The translations under genes were made by a program, and so were the position numbers. The notes under the pieces were generated by a model. It saw only the letters and a list, made by a program, of their open reading frames with translations, made no database searches and was not told where the DNA came from. A stretch of DNA of 42,216 nucleotides from an uncultured SAR86 cluster bacterium (GTDB lineage Bacteria > Pseudomonadota > Gammaproteobacteria > Magnimaribacterales > D2472): the NCBI GenBank assembly GCA_902563835.1, contig CACEZB010000001.1, positions 1 through 42,216 on the forward strand, given 5' to 3'. Each line of letters starts with the position of its first letter. The stretch's first letter is position 1. This document shows, piece by piece, positions 16,889 through 26,086 of this stretch.

Positions 16889-17734
16889 CTAAAGTTTTGG
16901 AATAATTCTTGGAGTTTTATCCTTATAATTCTTGTATTCTTCAAGATGTCCCCATTTTTTATTCCCCATATCTTCAAGCATTCTTACTCCGCTAATATGA
17001 ACCAAAAGAATGTATGTAAAAACAGGTGATATTAATGTTAAATATTGGGTGCCACTTAAAGATGGCAATGCAATTAAAGCTATGCCGGTCCAAAGCATAA
17101 TTTCTCCAAAATAGTTAGGATGTCTTGATTTTGCCCATAAACCAGTAGCAATAAATTTATCTTTATTTTCTTCAAGAGATCTAAAGGTATTTTTTTGATT
17201 ATCTGCAATAACCTCGATACTAAACCCTATTAAGAATAATGCAAATCCAATATAGAAAAATACATTGACAACCACGCCAACTTCACTTGAAATCGCAGTT
17301 AAAGCACACATAGAACAAATAGAAACCCAAAAACCTTGGAGCGTCCATGTCATAAAGAATTGAGAAGCAGATGGCTTTATTGTTCTAAACCTTTTATCTT
17401 CTCCAGCTTTATGGATTCTTAAAAATAAGAAACTTCCTAGTCGAACTGCCCAAATTGAAATTAATAATGCCAATATAAGGTTTCCTACCTTTAGCTCTCC
17501 AGCTGAATTAGAAAGCATATATGTAAACCAAACAACCGTTAAATAAGTCAATGTCCCGGTTAAATCATAAAATTTTTCAGTCTGAAATGTGTATGCAGGA
17601 ATATAAGCAACCCATTGGATTAAAAATGCCAATATAACGGCATTTAAAACTATATAACTTCCAGTTAAATAAGCTATTCCAGTCGCAATAAAAAATACAA
17701 TTATTGATATTAATAAATTAACATACCACTTCAT
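16889..17734 (-). CDS. DUF1295 membrane protein (steroid 5-alpha-reductase / NnrU-like fold)
   Basis: The 281-residue polytopic protein has about seven or eight helices. The conserved C-terminal part includes the ADNQKNTFRSLEENKDKFI segment and the family core GLWAKSRHPNYFGEIMLWTGI. The end is EYKNYKDKTPRIIPKL. This His-Pro-Asn-Tyr motif binds NADPH in the steroid reductase / isoprenylcysteine methyltransferase superfamily, so a membrane reductase is likely; the substrate is unknown. I start at ATG 17734, two bases after the peptidase stop. A TTG six codons earlier overlaps the peptidase gene. It is cotranscribed with the M2 peptidase. Confidence 0.85.
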   Translation of the reverse strand: MKWYVNLLISIIVFFIATGIAYLTGSYIVLNAVILAFLIQWVAYIPAYTFQTEKFYDLTGTLTYLTVVWFTYMLSNSAGELKVGNLILALLISIWAVRLGSFLFLRIHKAGEDKRFRTIKPSASQFFMTWTLQGFWVSICSMCALTAISSEVGVVVNVFFYIGFALFLIGFSIEVIADNQKNTFRSLEENKDKFIATGLWAKSRHPNYFGEIMLWTGIALIALPSLSGTQYLTLISPVFTYILLVHISGVRMLEDMGNKKWGHLEEYKNYKDKTPRIIPKL

Positions 17735-17736
17735 AA

Positions 17737-19551
17737 TTAATCCCACCCACAAGTTCTTTCTTTATTTTGATCATCAAGCCAATCTTTTAGTGGCGCATAA
17801 TAATTTAATATTGATTTACCACTAAGCTTTCTAGACCCTGTTAAATTTTCAAAAGTATCTTGCCATGGCTGACTCTCGCCCAATGCCATGGTTGATATTA
17901 TTTTATCTCCAGCAATTTTGCTTCCATAAATAGAGCATTCATGAAGTGGACCATCATACTCCATTTCTTTGCATAAAGCTTCATGAAATTGATATTGCAT
18001 TATCCTTGCTAAATAATATCTCGTATAGGGAGTATTTCCTGGAATATGGTATTTTGCTCCTGGATCAAAGTATTCCTCTGACCTTTCATCGCTTGTGCTA
18101 ATTCCTTGATATTGCTCTCTTAAGTCCCACCATGATGAATTTAAATTACTCTCATCTATTTCACCATTAAATACTCCAGATCTCCATTTATCTAACATTA
18201 ATGCCCAAGGAATAACAACAACTCCCTCTAAGGCTTGTTTCATTAATAAACCTATCGGGTCTTCTTTTGCGATAGTTGCTTCATCCTCAGATATAAAGCC
18301 AATATTCATAAGATAATCTGGTGTAATAGATAGAGTTAAAAGGTCTCCAAACGCTTCATGAAAACCATCATTAGCCCCTCCTTGAAAAAGGTAAGGTAAA
18401 TGATTGTATGCTTGATAATAAAAAATATGTCCTAATTCATGATGAATTGTAATGAAGTCCTCTTCATTTTTTTCTATACACATTTTAATTCTAAGATCAT
18501 TATTGGCAGGATCTAAATTCCATGCAGAAGCATGGCAAACTACCGACCTGTCATTAGGCTTAACAAATAAAGATCTCTCCCAAAAAGTATCTGGTAAAGG
18601 CTTGAAACCTATAGATAAAAAGAAATCTTCAGCATATTCAACCATTTCAATTTCAGTTAATGATTTTTCTTCAATTATCCTGGTAACATTTACAGAATTT
18701 GATTTTGAGCCTTCTGAGTAGATTATGTCATATATATTTGACCAAGTTTGCCCCCACATATTTCCCAAAAGATGAACCGGCAATGCTCCTGAATTTGAAA
18801 CAATGTCATCTCCATAATAATCATTTAATTTGGCTCTAGCATGACAATGTAAAGCATCATAAAGTGGTTTAACTTCTTCCCACACTCTATCAGTCTCATT
18901 AAGAAAATCTTCTGCGGGCATATCATATTTGCTAAACCATAAATCGCTTAGCCCTTTATAACCCAAATCTTTTGATCCTTGATTTCCAATTTCTACCATA
19001 CGCATATACATTGGTTTCATAGGCTTCCCAATTTCATGCCAACCCTTCCAAGCGCTTAATAGTTCTTCTGGATTTCTTGATTTATCAATAATTGCTTCAA
19101 ATGCCTCTAAATCAAAACAACTACCATCTTCATAGCAATACTCTCCATTTCCATACATAGCTTCTAGACTAGTAGTTATTTTTGATAATTCTTTTGCTAA
19201 GTTATTATCAAATGGAGGCGGCATTACAAAAGAACTTTTAAGAATATTTAACATTCTCTTCTTATCAGGCGTAGTATCAACATTATTAAAATCAGACGCC
19301 CTTCTAGAAGTTTCTAAAGATTTAAGTGTGTATCTAGTCCCATAATCAGCTATTACTTTTTGTGAATCATAAGTAATAAAGTTTGAACTTATCCAAGAAG
19401 CAGAATTTATAATTGGGCCTTCTTCTTTATATTCTTGCTCAACTTCTAATAAAAACTTATCTAAATCTTCACTTGTATTACTTTTTTCGCTACCTGGAGC
19501 ACAAGAAGTTACAATTAGAATTATGAATATGATACTTAAAAAGTTTTTCAT
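17737..19551 (-). CDS. M2 family peptidyl-dipeptidase (ACE-like), predicted lipoprotein
   Basis: This zinc metallopeptidase removes C-terminal dipeptides. The start at ATG 19551 is supported by a GAGGG ribosome binding site and by a lipoprotein signal peptide ending in the lipobox VTSC (Cys17); an upstream TTG would spoil this signal. The zinc motif HELGH is at residues 371-375, with the third ligand Glu399 in FHEAFGD. The C-terminal chloride/substrate region contains PGAKYHIPGNTPYTRYYLA. The 604-residue length is normal for a single-domain ACE. Anchored in the periplasm, it could trim peptides imported through TonB receptors, which is inference. It is divergent from efp with 43 bases between. 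Confidence 0.93.
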   Translation of the reverse strand: MKNFLSIIFIILIVTSCAPGSEKSNTSEDLDKFLLEVEQEYKEEGPIINSASWISSNFITYDSQKVIADYGTRYTLKSLETSRRASDFNNVDTTPDKKRMLNILKSSFVMPPPFDNNLAKELSKITTSLEAMYGNGEYCYEDGSCFDLEAFEAIIDKSRNPEELLSAWKGWHEIGKPMKPMYMRMVEIGNQGSKDLGYKGLSDLWFSKYDMPAEDFLNETDRVWEEVKPLYDALHCHARAKLNDYYGDDIVSNSGALPVHLLGNMWGQTWSNIYDIIYSEGSKSNSVNVTRIIEEKSLTEIEMVEYAEDFFLSIGFKPLPDTFWERSLFVKPNDRSVVCHASAWNLDPANNDLRIKMCIEKNEEDFITIHHELGHIFYYQAYNHLPYLFQGGANDGFHEAFGDLLTLSITPDYLMNIGFISEDEATIAKEDPIGLLMKQALEGVVVIPWALMLDKWRSGVFNGEIDESNLNSSWWDLREQYQGISTSDERSEEYFDPGAKYHIPGNTPYTRYYLARIMQYQFHEALCKEMEYDGPLHECSIYGSKIAGDKIISTMALGESQPWQDTFENLTGSRKLSGKSILNYYAPLKDWLDDQNKERTCGWD

Positions 19552-19594
19552 TTTTGTTCCCTCGCCATTAAAATAACATAAAAGTGAGTATGTT

Positions 19595-20161
19595 ATGAAG
19601 ATTTCAACCAATCAATTTAAAAATGGAACTAAGCTAATAATTGATAACGCCCCATGCACAATAGTAGAACATGAATTTCATAAGCCAGGCAAAGGACAGG
19701 CAGTTATGAGAATCAAATATAAAAACCTATTGACTGGCAATACTAACGATAAAACTTACAAATCAGGCGAAAGTGTTGAGTCTGCTGATGTTAATCATAA
19801 GGAAATGGAATTTCTCTACCATGATAAAGAATCTTGGCATTTTATGGATAAGGATACTTACGAACAAATAGAAATAAACTCTTCACAAATGGGAGATGCA
19901 ACAAAATGGCTTACAGGACAAGAAATATGTGAGGTTGTTCTATGGAATAATCAACCAATACTAGTTAGTCCACCTGCAATAGTTGAATTGAAAATTATTA
20001 AGTCCGAACCGGGTGTAAAAGGAGATACGGTTTCTGGAGCTACTAAAAATGCAACACTTGAAACTGGCATAGATGTTCAAGTTCCTTTATTTATAAATGA
20101 AAATGAGATTATTAAAGTCGACACTAGGGACATAACTTATGTGGGGAGAGCAAAATCTTGA
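19595..20161 (+). CDS. efp: Translation elongation factor P
   Basis: EF-P relieves ribosome stalling at polyproline stretches. All three beta-barrel domains are present in 188 residues. The modification loop HKPGKGQ carries Lys33, matching Lys34 of E. coli, which EpmA/EpmB beta-lysylate. PGVKGDTVSGATKNATLETG matches the domain III signature closely. The modifying enzymes are not in this window. The stop overlaps the argS TTG start as TTGA. efp leads a nine-gene plus-strand operon. Confidence 0.97.
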   Translation: MKISTNQFKNGTKLIIDNAPCTIVEHEFHKPGKGQAVMRIKYKNLLTGNTNDKTYKSGESVESADVNHKEMEFLYHDKESWHFMDKDTYEQIEINSSQMGDATKWLTGQEICEVVLWNNQPILVSPPAIVELKIIKSEPGVKGDTVSGATKNATLETGIDVQVPLFINENEIIKVDTRDITYVGRAKS

Positions 20162-21900
20162 TAAATATAGTTGATAAAGAAATCAAATCATTTTTATCAT
20201 CAATTAATGGAATAGACGAAAGTGTTTTATCAATAATTAATGAAAAATATTCTACTACCATTTCTGACGATCTTAAAAACGGCCATCTAACTAGCAATGT
20301 ATGTATGGTTGCTGCAAGTATATTGAATCTTAATCCAAAAGATTTAGCTAAAGAATTAGAACAAAAGCTTAAAAAATTAAATAAATTCCAAGAAATTAAA
20401 GTAGCTGGGCCTGGATTTGTAAATATATCTCTTAATAGAAAAGATTTTGTTTCGATTGTAGATGAAATAAATAACAACAAAGAGAAATTCGGTGAGTCTA
20501 ACCTAGGCAATGGAAATAAAATACAAATTGAATTTGTATCTGCCAACCCTACCGGACCTCTACATGTTGGTCATGGAAGAGGTGCTGCATATGGTGACGC
20601 CTTAGCAAGAATACTGACAAAAACAGGCTCTATAGTAGAAAAAGAATATTATATTAATGATGCTGGAAGACAAATTGATATTTTGACAGCTAGCGTAATT
20701 ACCAAGCTAATTCAAAAAGATCTTGGCAATTTTTCTGCTCAAAATACATATAAAGGAAAATATATAGAAGAAATTGGTATTGCCTTTAGTAAAGAAAAAG
20801 TTGTTACCTATAAAGAACCTAAATTAATAATTAACAATCTTCCTGGGGATGCAGAAGAAGAAATTGATCAACTAATATCCAATCTAAAAGAGATGGATAA
20901 AAAAATTTGGAATGAAGTTAAGGATTTCTCACTAAAAAATATTCTAAATCTAATTAAACAAGATCTAGAAAACTTTAATGTAAATTTTGATAACTGGTTT
21001 CAAGAATCTTCTCTTGGCGATTTACAAGACCCAAATTCACAAATTTCTAGTTTAATAAATAAACTAAAAGAGGATGATAAGGCATACGAGAAGGATGGAG
21101 CCCTTTGGCTGAATACTGATGTAAGTGGTGACGATAAGCATAGAGTATTGATTAGAGATGATGGAAGAGCCACCTACTTTGCATCTGATGTCGCATATCA
21201 TAAAAATAAAGTAGATAGAAAGTTTGATACATTAATTAATATCTGGGGTGCCGATCACCATGGTTACATAAAAAGAATTGAAGCCTCGATAGAGGCATTG
21301 GGATCAAACAAAGAAAAGCTAGTTGTTAAATTGGTGCAGTTTGCAAATCTATTTAAAGACGGTAAAAAGGTAAAAATGTCTACCAGGTCGGGCGAATTTT
21401 TTACATTAAAAGATCTTATCAAAGATATTGGAGCTGATGCAGCTAGATTCTATTATTTATCAAAACAAGCTGATCAGCATTTGGATTTTGATATAGATCT
21501 AGCAAAATCAGATAGCAAAGAAAACATCTTTTATTATATTCAGTATGCACATGCAAGAATCATTTCATTAGAGAAAAAATTTAATGAGAACAATCAAGGT
21601 AAAAAGATTGGCTCTATAACTACAGAAAACATTGCATACGATAAATACGATAAATTAATTCATGAAATATCAAAATATCCAAATATTGTTAAGAAGTCTG
21701 CACAAACTCTTCAACCGCATTTAATTATTTTTTATCTAAGAGATTTATCTCAACTATTTCATAGCTACTATAACGACAATCATGTACTCTCCGAATCAGA
21801 AGAAAATATGAAATCAATTATTTTTTGTTTATCCGCAGTTAGACAAACTATTGCAAATGGGCTCACTCTATTAGGCATTAGCCCAATGCAAAAAATGTAA
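20158..21900 (+). CDS. argS: Arginyl-tRNA synthetase
   Basis: This class I synthetase charges tRNA-Arg. The HIGH motif appears as HVGH (residues 136-139) in SANPTGPLHVGHGRGAAYGD. The KMSKS loop is KMSTR near residue 406. WGADHHGYIKRI and the C-terminal anticodon-binding DALR domain (GLTLLGISPMQKM at the end) are normal. The 580-residue length is standard. The start is TTG at 20158, supported by GGGGAGAG seven bases upstream and by the TTGA overlap with efp; no suitable ATG exists. The first 100 residues form the tRNA-contacting Add-1 domain. Confidence 0.96.
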   Translation: MINIVDKEIKSFLSSINGIDESVLSIINEKYSTTISDDLKNGHLTSNVCMVAASILNLNPKDLAKELEQKLKKLNKFQEIKVAGPGFVNISLNRKDFVSIVDEINNNKEKFGESNLGNGNKIQIEFVSANPTGPLHVGHGRGAAYGDALARILTKTGSIVEKEYYINDAGRQIDILTASVITKLIQKDLGNFSAQNTYKGKYIEEIGIAFSKEKVVTYKEPKLIINNLPGDAEEEIDQLISNLKEMDKKIWNEVKDFSLKNILNLIKQDLENFNVNFDNWFQESSLGDLQDPNSQISSLINKLKEDDKAYEKDGALWLNTDVSGDDKHRVLIRDDGRATYFASDVAYHKNKVDRKFDTLINIWGADHHGYIKRIEASIEALGSNKEKLVVKLVQFANLFKDGKKVKMSTRSGEFFTLKDLIKDIGADAARFYYLSKQADQHLDFDIDLAKSDSKENIFYYIQYAHARIISLEKKFNENNQGKKIGSITTENIAYDKYDKLIHEISKYPNIVKKSAQTLQPHLIIFYLRDLSQLFHSYYNDNHVLSESEENMKSIIFCLSAVRQTIANGLTLLGISPMQKM

Positions 21901-21904
21901 TGAG

Positions 21905-22438
21905 ATGAAAGATTTTGCAAATAGAAATAATAAAAGAAATAGTAATGTTAAAAATAAGCGTGTATTCAGATCAAAAAAACCAGACGCCCAAACTATTTCA
22001 AGCAATACAATCATATTCTTATTAATTATCTGTCTTGGGCTAGGCTCAACTTCCTTCTTATATTTTAAAACTGATGTAATCTCGATCAAACCTGAGGATT
22101 CAGTAAATTCAGTAACAATTGATTTCCAAACGTCATTAAGAGAAGATTCTATTTTAAGAGAATCAAATAAGAATGTTTCTATGCTGGAATGTGAGTATTT
22201 TGTTCAAATAGGTGCCTATGGAAATAAAAAGTATGCGTTGGAAGCAAAAAGTATGCTTCAAGCAGAAATCCAAACAATTTCTATTGATGAGCTTTATAGC
22301 ACTATTCAACCTGGTAAATTACTCCATAACGTAATTTCAGGTCCGTATGAAAATAAATCTTCTGCAAATAATGCAAAAGAAAAAATTACTAAAACAGGTT
22401 TTGACCCTCTGCTTAAAGAACGATGCAAACAGAAATAG
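21905..22438 (+). CDS. SPOR-domain membrane protein (FtsN-like)
   Basis: The 177-residue protein has a basic cytoplasmic N-terminus (NRNNKRNSNVKNKR), one membrane helix (about residues 36-56) and a periplasmic SPOR domain (about 98-170). The SPOR domain carries FVQIGAYGNKKYALEAKSML and SGPYENKSSANNAKEKI. SPOR domains bind denuded septal peptidoglycan. A SPOR gene directly after argS is the usual site of ftsN in gammaproteobacteria, so it probably serves in division. It lacks the long linker of E. coli FtsN. It overlaps yggS by 16 bases. Confidence 0.82.
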   Translation: MKDFANRNNKRNSNVKNKRVFRSKKPDAQTISSNTIIFLLIICLGLGSTSFLYFKTDVISIKPEDSVNSVTIDFQTSLREDSILRESNKNVSMLECEYFVQIGAYGNKKYALEAKSMLQAEIQTISIDELYSTIQPGKLLHNVISGPYENKSSANNAKEKITKTGFDPLLKERCKQK

Positions 22439-23109
22439 TTAACAATATTAACGAACTTAGAAAAAAAATTGATGCATCTTGTATGTTGGGAAATATTGAC
22501 CCAAATAATCTAACTCTCATAGCAGTTTCAAAGAAAAAGAGCCATGAATTAATTAATATTGCTTTAGAAAATGGGGTTTATGATTTTGGTGAAAATTATG
22601 TGCAAGAATTGATAGAAAAATCTAAACTTATAAAATCAAATAAAATCATTTGGCATTTCATTGGACCCATCCAATCAAATAAGGTAAAAGGTATCGCTGC
22701 TTGCGCTAATTGGGTCCATACCCTTCATAGAGAAAAGGTAATTACAAAATTAAATACTGAGTGCAAAAAAATTAATAAAGTTATTAATGCGTGTATCCAG
22801 GTGAATATATCATCTGAAGCATCAAAAAGTGGTTGCAAGGCAACTGAGCTCATGGATGTTGCGAAAATAATTAAATCTATGAAAAATATTAATTTAAGAG
22901 GCATAATGGCTCTTCCAAAATTAACTACTAACAAAATTGAGCGAGCAGAAATAATGGAATCGGTAAAAAATCTTAGTTTAGAACTCCAATCTGTGTATCC
23001 TGATGCTACATCCATCTCTTTAGGAACTACATCAGATTTTGAAGACGCAATAATTCATGGGTCCACTATGGTAAGAATTGGTGAGTCCATCTTTGGAAAA
23101 AGGTTATGA
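22423..23109 (+). CDS. yggS: PLP homeostasis protein YggS (PLPBP/PROSC)
   Basis: This TIM-barrel PLP carrier has no known catalytic activity and balances vitamin B6 and amino-acid pools. Conserved features are LIAVSKKKS with the PLP-binding lysine, DFGENYVQELIEK, WHFIGPIQSNK, and the C-terminal SLGTTSDFEDAIIHGSTMVRIGESIFG. The usual SMGMSDDFEAAI appears as SLGTTSDFEDAI. The 228-residue length is normal. Coupling to proC (four-base overlap) is the widespread yggS-proC arrangement. Confidence 0.95.
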   Translation: MQTEIVNNINELRKKIDASCMLGNIDPNNLTLIAVSKKKSHELINIALENGVYDFGENYVQELIEKSKLIKSNKIIWHFIGPIQSNKVKGIAACANWVHTLHREKVITKLNTECKKINKVINACIQVNISSEASKSGCKATELMDVAKIIKSMKNINLRGIMALPKLTTNKIERAEIMESVKNLSLELQSVYPDATSISLGTTSDFEDAIIHGSTMVRIGESIFGKRL

Positions 23110-23894
23110 ATATTGTTTTTTACGGTGGCGGAAATATAGCCCAAGCATTTATAGAAGGGCTAGTTAATTCTGGTTATAAGCAAAATAATATCTTTTATAT
23201 AGATAGAAATCTTAAAAATAAAAATAAGCTTAAGAAACTAAAAATAAGAAGCTTTAATAATAAAAAATCGCTAAAAATTGATTTATTTATACTTGCTGTT
23301 AAGCCTAAAGATGCTATTCATGCATATAAAGACATATTAAAAAATTATAAAAATCCAAAAATTATTAGTTTTGTGGCCGGTATAAAAACTAATAAATATA
23401 AAAATATTAATAAAAAGATTGAGTTTCTTCGAGCAATGCCAAATACATCATCAAAATTTAATTTAGGTATTACTGCAATCTATAATTCAAGCTTTAAGAA
23501 AACTAATCTTTTGAAAGTTATTAGTCTTTTTAAGAGGGTTGGGATTGTGATGCAACTTGAAAAAGAATCTAAAATTGACACATTTACCGGGCTTATTGGA
23601 AGCGGTCCTGCCTACTTCTTTCATCTTTTAAAGATATATGAGAAAAAATTATTAACTTTATGCAATGGTAATAGAAAAGAGGTAAATGCAATTATTGTGA
23701 ATCTTATGAAAGGTGTGGGACTATCAATAAAAGATGGCAAAGATTTAGATGCACTAATTATGAAGGTGGCGTCTAAAAAGGGTACAACAGAAGCAGGTCT
23801 AAAATCTTTTAAATCTAGCTCAATTAATAAAATCTTTGAACAAGGTCTAAATGCTGCGATAAAACGTTCTAAAGAAATCTCCAATGAATACTAA
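23106..23894 (+). CDS. proC: Pyrroline-5-carboxylate reductase
   Basis: The enzyme performs the last step of proline synthesis with NAD(P)H. The Rossmann motif is GGGNIAQAF at the N-terminus. Also present are AVKPKD, FLRAMPNTS, and IGSGPAYFFHLLK in the dimerisation domain. The signature loop, usually VTSPGGTTEAGL, reads VASKKGTTEAGL, so the Pro-Gly pair is replaced by Lys-Lys. The protein as a whole is very lysine-rich. At 262 residues the length is normal. It overlaps yggT by 11 bases. Confidence 0.92.
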   Translation: MNIVFYGGGNIAQAFIEGLVNSGYKQNNIFYIDRNLKNKNKLKKLKIRSFNNKKSLKIDLFILAVKPKDAIHAYKDILKNYKNPKIISFVAGIKTNKYKNINKKIEFLRAMPNTSSKFNLGITAIYNSSFKKTNLLKVISLFKRVGIVMQLEKESKIDTFTGLIGSGPAYFFHLLKIYEKKLLTLCNGNRKEVNAIIVNLMKGVGLSIKDGKDLDALIMKVASKKGTTEAGLKSFKSSSINKIFEQGLNAAIKRSKEISNEY

Positions 23895-24408
23895 TATTCA
23901 AATTCTTGGGCTGTTATTAAATGTTATAAACTATATATTTGTATTTCTATTAATTTTTAATCTTCTTAAAGTTAATTATTTCAATCCTATTGTTGCTGCC
24001 TTGGTAAGGATATATAAACCAATATCTAAAATCTTTTTTATTTTTCCAAATCAAATTATAAATATTTTAATTCTTACCATTATTTTTAAACTTCTATCTT
24101 TAATAATCTACTTCGGCAGTCAATACGAAACAATTACACTCTTAGGAGTAGCAATAATCCAAACTTTAATGACGATATTACGAATAATTTTCTTTGCTGT
24201 CATTGGTGGAGTTATTCTTAGCTGGGTTTCGCCAGAAAATTCAAATCCATTTTTACAATTAATTGAAGAAATATCATATAAGGCTCTTGCGCCGATAAGA
24301 AAATATATACCATCAGCTGGAGGTCTTGATTTTTCTCCTTTATTTATTTTAATAATGATAAATTTACTTGAGAGTTTTTTAACTGATATCCTTAGAGCAA
24401 TAGTATGA
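23884..24408 (+). CDS. yggT: YggT family integral membrane protein
   Basis: The 174-residue membrane protein has two YGGT units, each with two helices. The first contains NPIVAALVRIYKPISKIF and the second WVSPENSNPFLQLIEEISYKALAPIRKYIP followed by SAGGLDFSPLFILIMI, a strong family match. YggT proteins have a proposed role in osmotic or ion homeostasis and in membrane protein organisation, but the mechanism is unknown. Lying directly after proC is the classic arrangement. Confidence 0.93.
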   Translation: MNTNIQILGLLLNVINYIFVFLLIFNLLKVNYFNPIVAALVRIYKPISKIFFIFPNQIINILILTIIFKLLSLIIYFGSQYETITLLGVAIIQTLMTILRIIFFAVIGGVILSWVSPENSNPFLQLIEEISYKALAPIRKYIPSAGGLDFSPLFILIMINLLESFLTDILRAIV

Positions 24409-25493
24409 AGTCAATAACAGAGCTTATTAATTTTAATGAAGGTATAGTTTTAGAGTCAGGCAAAAGACTAGATGCGTTTGATTTAATGGTGGAAACCTAT
24501 GGGGAGCTTAATGAATCTAAAACCAATGCTATTCTTCTATGTCATGCCTTTTCTGGCAATCATCATGCCGCTGGCAAAAATGAGGATCAGAATATTGGTT
24601 GGTGGGACCAGATTGTTGGGCCAAACAAAGCAATAAATACAGACGAATATTATGTCGTTTGTTGCAATAATATTGGAGGATGTTCTGGGTCATCTGGTCC
24701 AACGAGTATCAATCCTAATACTAAAAAAGCATATGGAAGTGACTTCCCAATAGTCAGTGTTAGTGATTGGGTGAATGCTCAAAAAATGCTTATGGATAAA
24801 TTAAATATTCCGCAGTGGCATTTTGTTGCTGGAGGGAGCTTGGGTGGGATGCAAGCCCTTCAATGGTCTATTGCTTATCCGGACAAAATAAAAAAGGCAG
24901 GAATTTTTGCTGCTGCAGCCAAATCAAGCACACAAAATATTGCAATGAACGAAGTAGCAAGAGAATCAATAAGAAAGGATAAAAATTTTCATGATGGAAA
25001 CTACATTGAACATAATGTTATCCCTAAAAATGGAATTAAAACTGCAAGGATGCTAGGTCATATAACATATCTTTCAGAAAAACATATGGACCTTAGGTTT
25101 GGTAGAAAATTTCAAGACGATGCTTCAAAGATAGATAAAGAAGTAGATTTTGAAGTTGAAAATTATCTGCAATATAAAGGTGAAAAATTTTCAGAATCAT
25201 TTGATGCTAACTCTTATATCATCATGACAAAGGCCATGGATGGATATGATGCTGCTGGTAAAAAAGACAGTCTTGATGATGCTTTAAAGGAAATAAAAGC
25301 TGAGCTACTCATTATTGGTTTTTATTCTGACTGGTTGTACCCCCCAGAAAGAGGAAAAGAAATTCAAATAGCAGCAATAAATAATAATATAAAATCTTCA
25401 TATGTTGTTTTAGATGGAGAGCATGGGCATGACAGTTTTTTATTTCATTCAAAGCAGTATTCAAAAATAATTAAAAAATTCATTCAATCATAA
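24405..25493 (+). CDS. metX: Homoserine O-acyltransferase MetX
   Basis: MetX activates homoserine for methionine synthesis. This alpha/beta hydrolase has the nucleophile Ser145 in VAGGSLGGMQALQW, an Asp in GFYSDWLYPP and a His in DGEHGHDSF. N-terminal HAFSGNHHAAG and NNIGGCSGSSGPTSINP are diagnostic. The protein is 362 residues. In gammaproteobacteria MetX proteins paired with MetW often use succinyl-CoA; whether this one takes acetyl- or succinyl-CoA is not settled by eye. It overlaps metW by one base. Confidence 0.95.
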   Translation: MKSITELINFNEGIVLESGKRLDAFDLMVETYGELNESKTNAILLCHAFSGNHHAAGKNEDQNIGWWDQIVGPNKAINTDEYYVVCCNNIGGCSGSSGPTSINPNTKKAYGSDFPIVSVSDWVNAQKMLMDKLNIPQWHFVAGGSLGGMQALQWSIAYPDKIKKAGIFAAAAKSSTQNIAMNEVARESIRKDKNFHDGNYIEHNVIPKNGIKTARMLGHITYLSEKHMDLRFGRKFQDDASKIDKEVDFEVENYLQYKGEKFSESFDANSYIIMTKAMDGYDAAGKKDSLDDALKEIKAELLIIGFYSDWLYPPERGKEIQIAAINNNIKSSYVVLDGEHGHDSFLFHSKQYSKIIKKFIQS

Positions 25494-26086
25494 TGGCTAG
25501 AGAACTTTCAAAAATAATAGATAATTGGGTCCCTAGAGAAAGTAAAGTTATAGATTTTGGTTGTGGAGATGGATCTTTGTTGCAAAAACTAATGCAAACA
25601 AAAAATGTTCTAGGCTACGGAGTGGAAATTAATGATTCAAAAATCGAAGAATGTATTGCAAAAGGCGTCCCTGTAATAAAACAAGATATTGACAAAGGCA
25701 TTAATGAATTTGAGTCCTCAAACTTCGATTTATCAATAATGGCAAGATCTATTCAATGCTTAAAAAATCCTAATCTAGCTTTAGAAAGAATGCTAAATCT
25801 TTCAAAAAGATGTGTAGTTACACTCCCAAATCTTGGTTATTGGAGATGTCGACTAAACCTAGCCTCTGGAAGGATGCCCGTCACTCCTGAACTTCCATCT
25901 AGTTGGTATGAGACAAAAAATATTCATCTTTGTACTATTAAAGACTTCGAACAGCTTTGTATAGATCAAAATATTAAAATCAAAGATAAGGTTTTCTTAA
26001 ATTCAAATGGTCATTCTGGGATCCTAGCCTCAATAAGCCCAAATTTATTTGCAATTGAGGGGGTTTATTTACTTGAAAAACAATAA
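25493..26086 (+). CDS. metW: MetW methyltransferase-like protein
   Basis: The 197-residue class I methyltransferase fold has VIDFGCGDGSLLQKL as the SAM-binding motif. GYGVEINDSKIEECI and the MetW signature CVVTLPNLGYWRCRLNL follow, then GRMPVTPELPSSWYET. MetW occurs beside metX and is needed for homoserine acyltransferase activity in some proteobacteria. Catalytic methyl transfer has not been clearly shown. The stop lies 14 bases inside rdgB. Confidence 0.95.
   Translation: MARELSKIIDNWVPRESKVIDFGCGDGSLLQKLMQTKNVLGYGVEINDSKIEECIAKGVPVIKQDIDKGINEFESSNFDLSIMARSIQCLKNPNLALERMLNLSKRCVVTLPNLGYWRCRLNLASGRMPVTPELPSSWYETKNIHLCTIKDFEQLCIDQNIKIKDKVFLNSNGHSGILASISPNLFAIEGVYLLEKQ

Noticed and set aside
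16873-16892. Terminator hairpin at the end of the DUF1295 gene (TTTAGG and CCTAAA)
   Set aside because: The stem is only 6 bp with no T-run after it.
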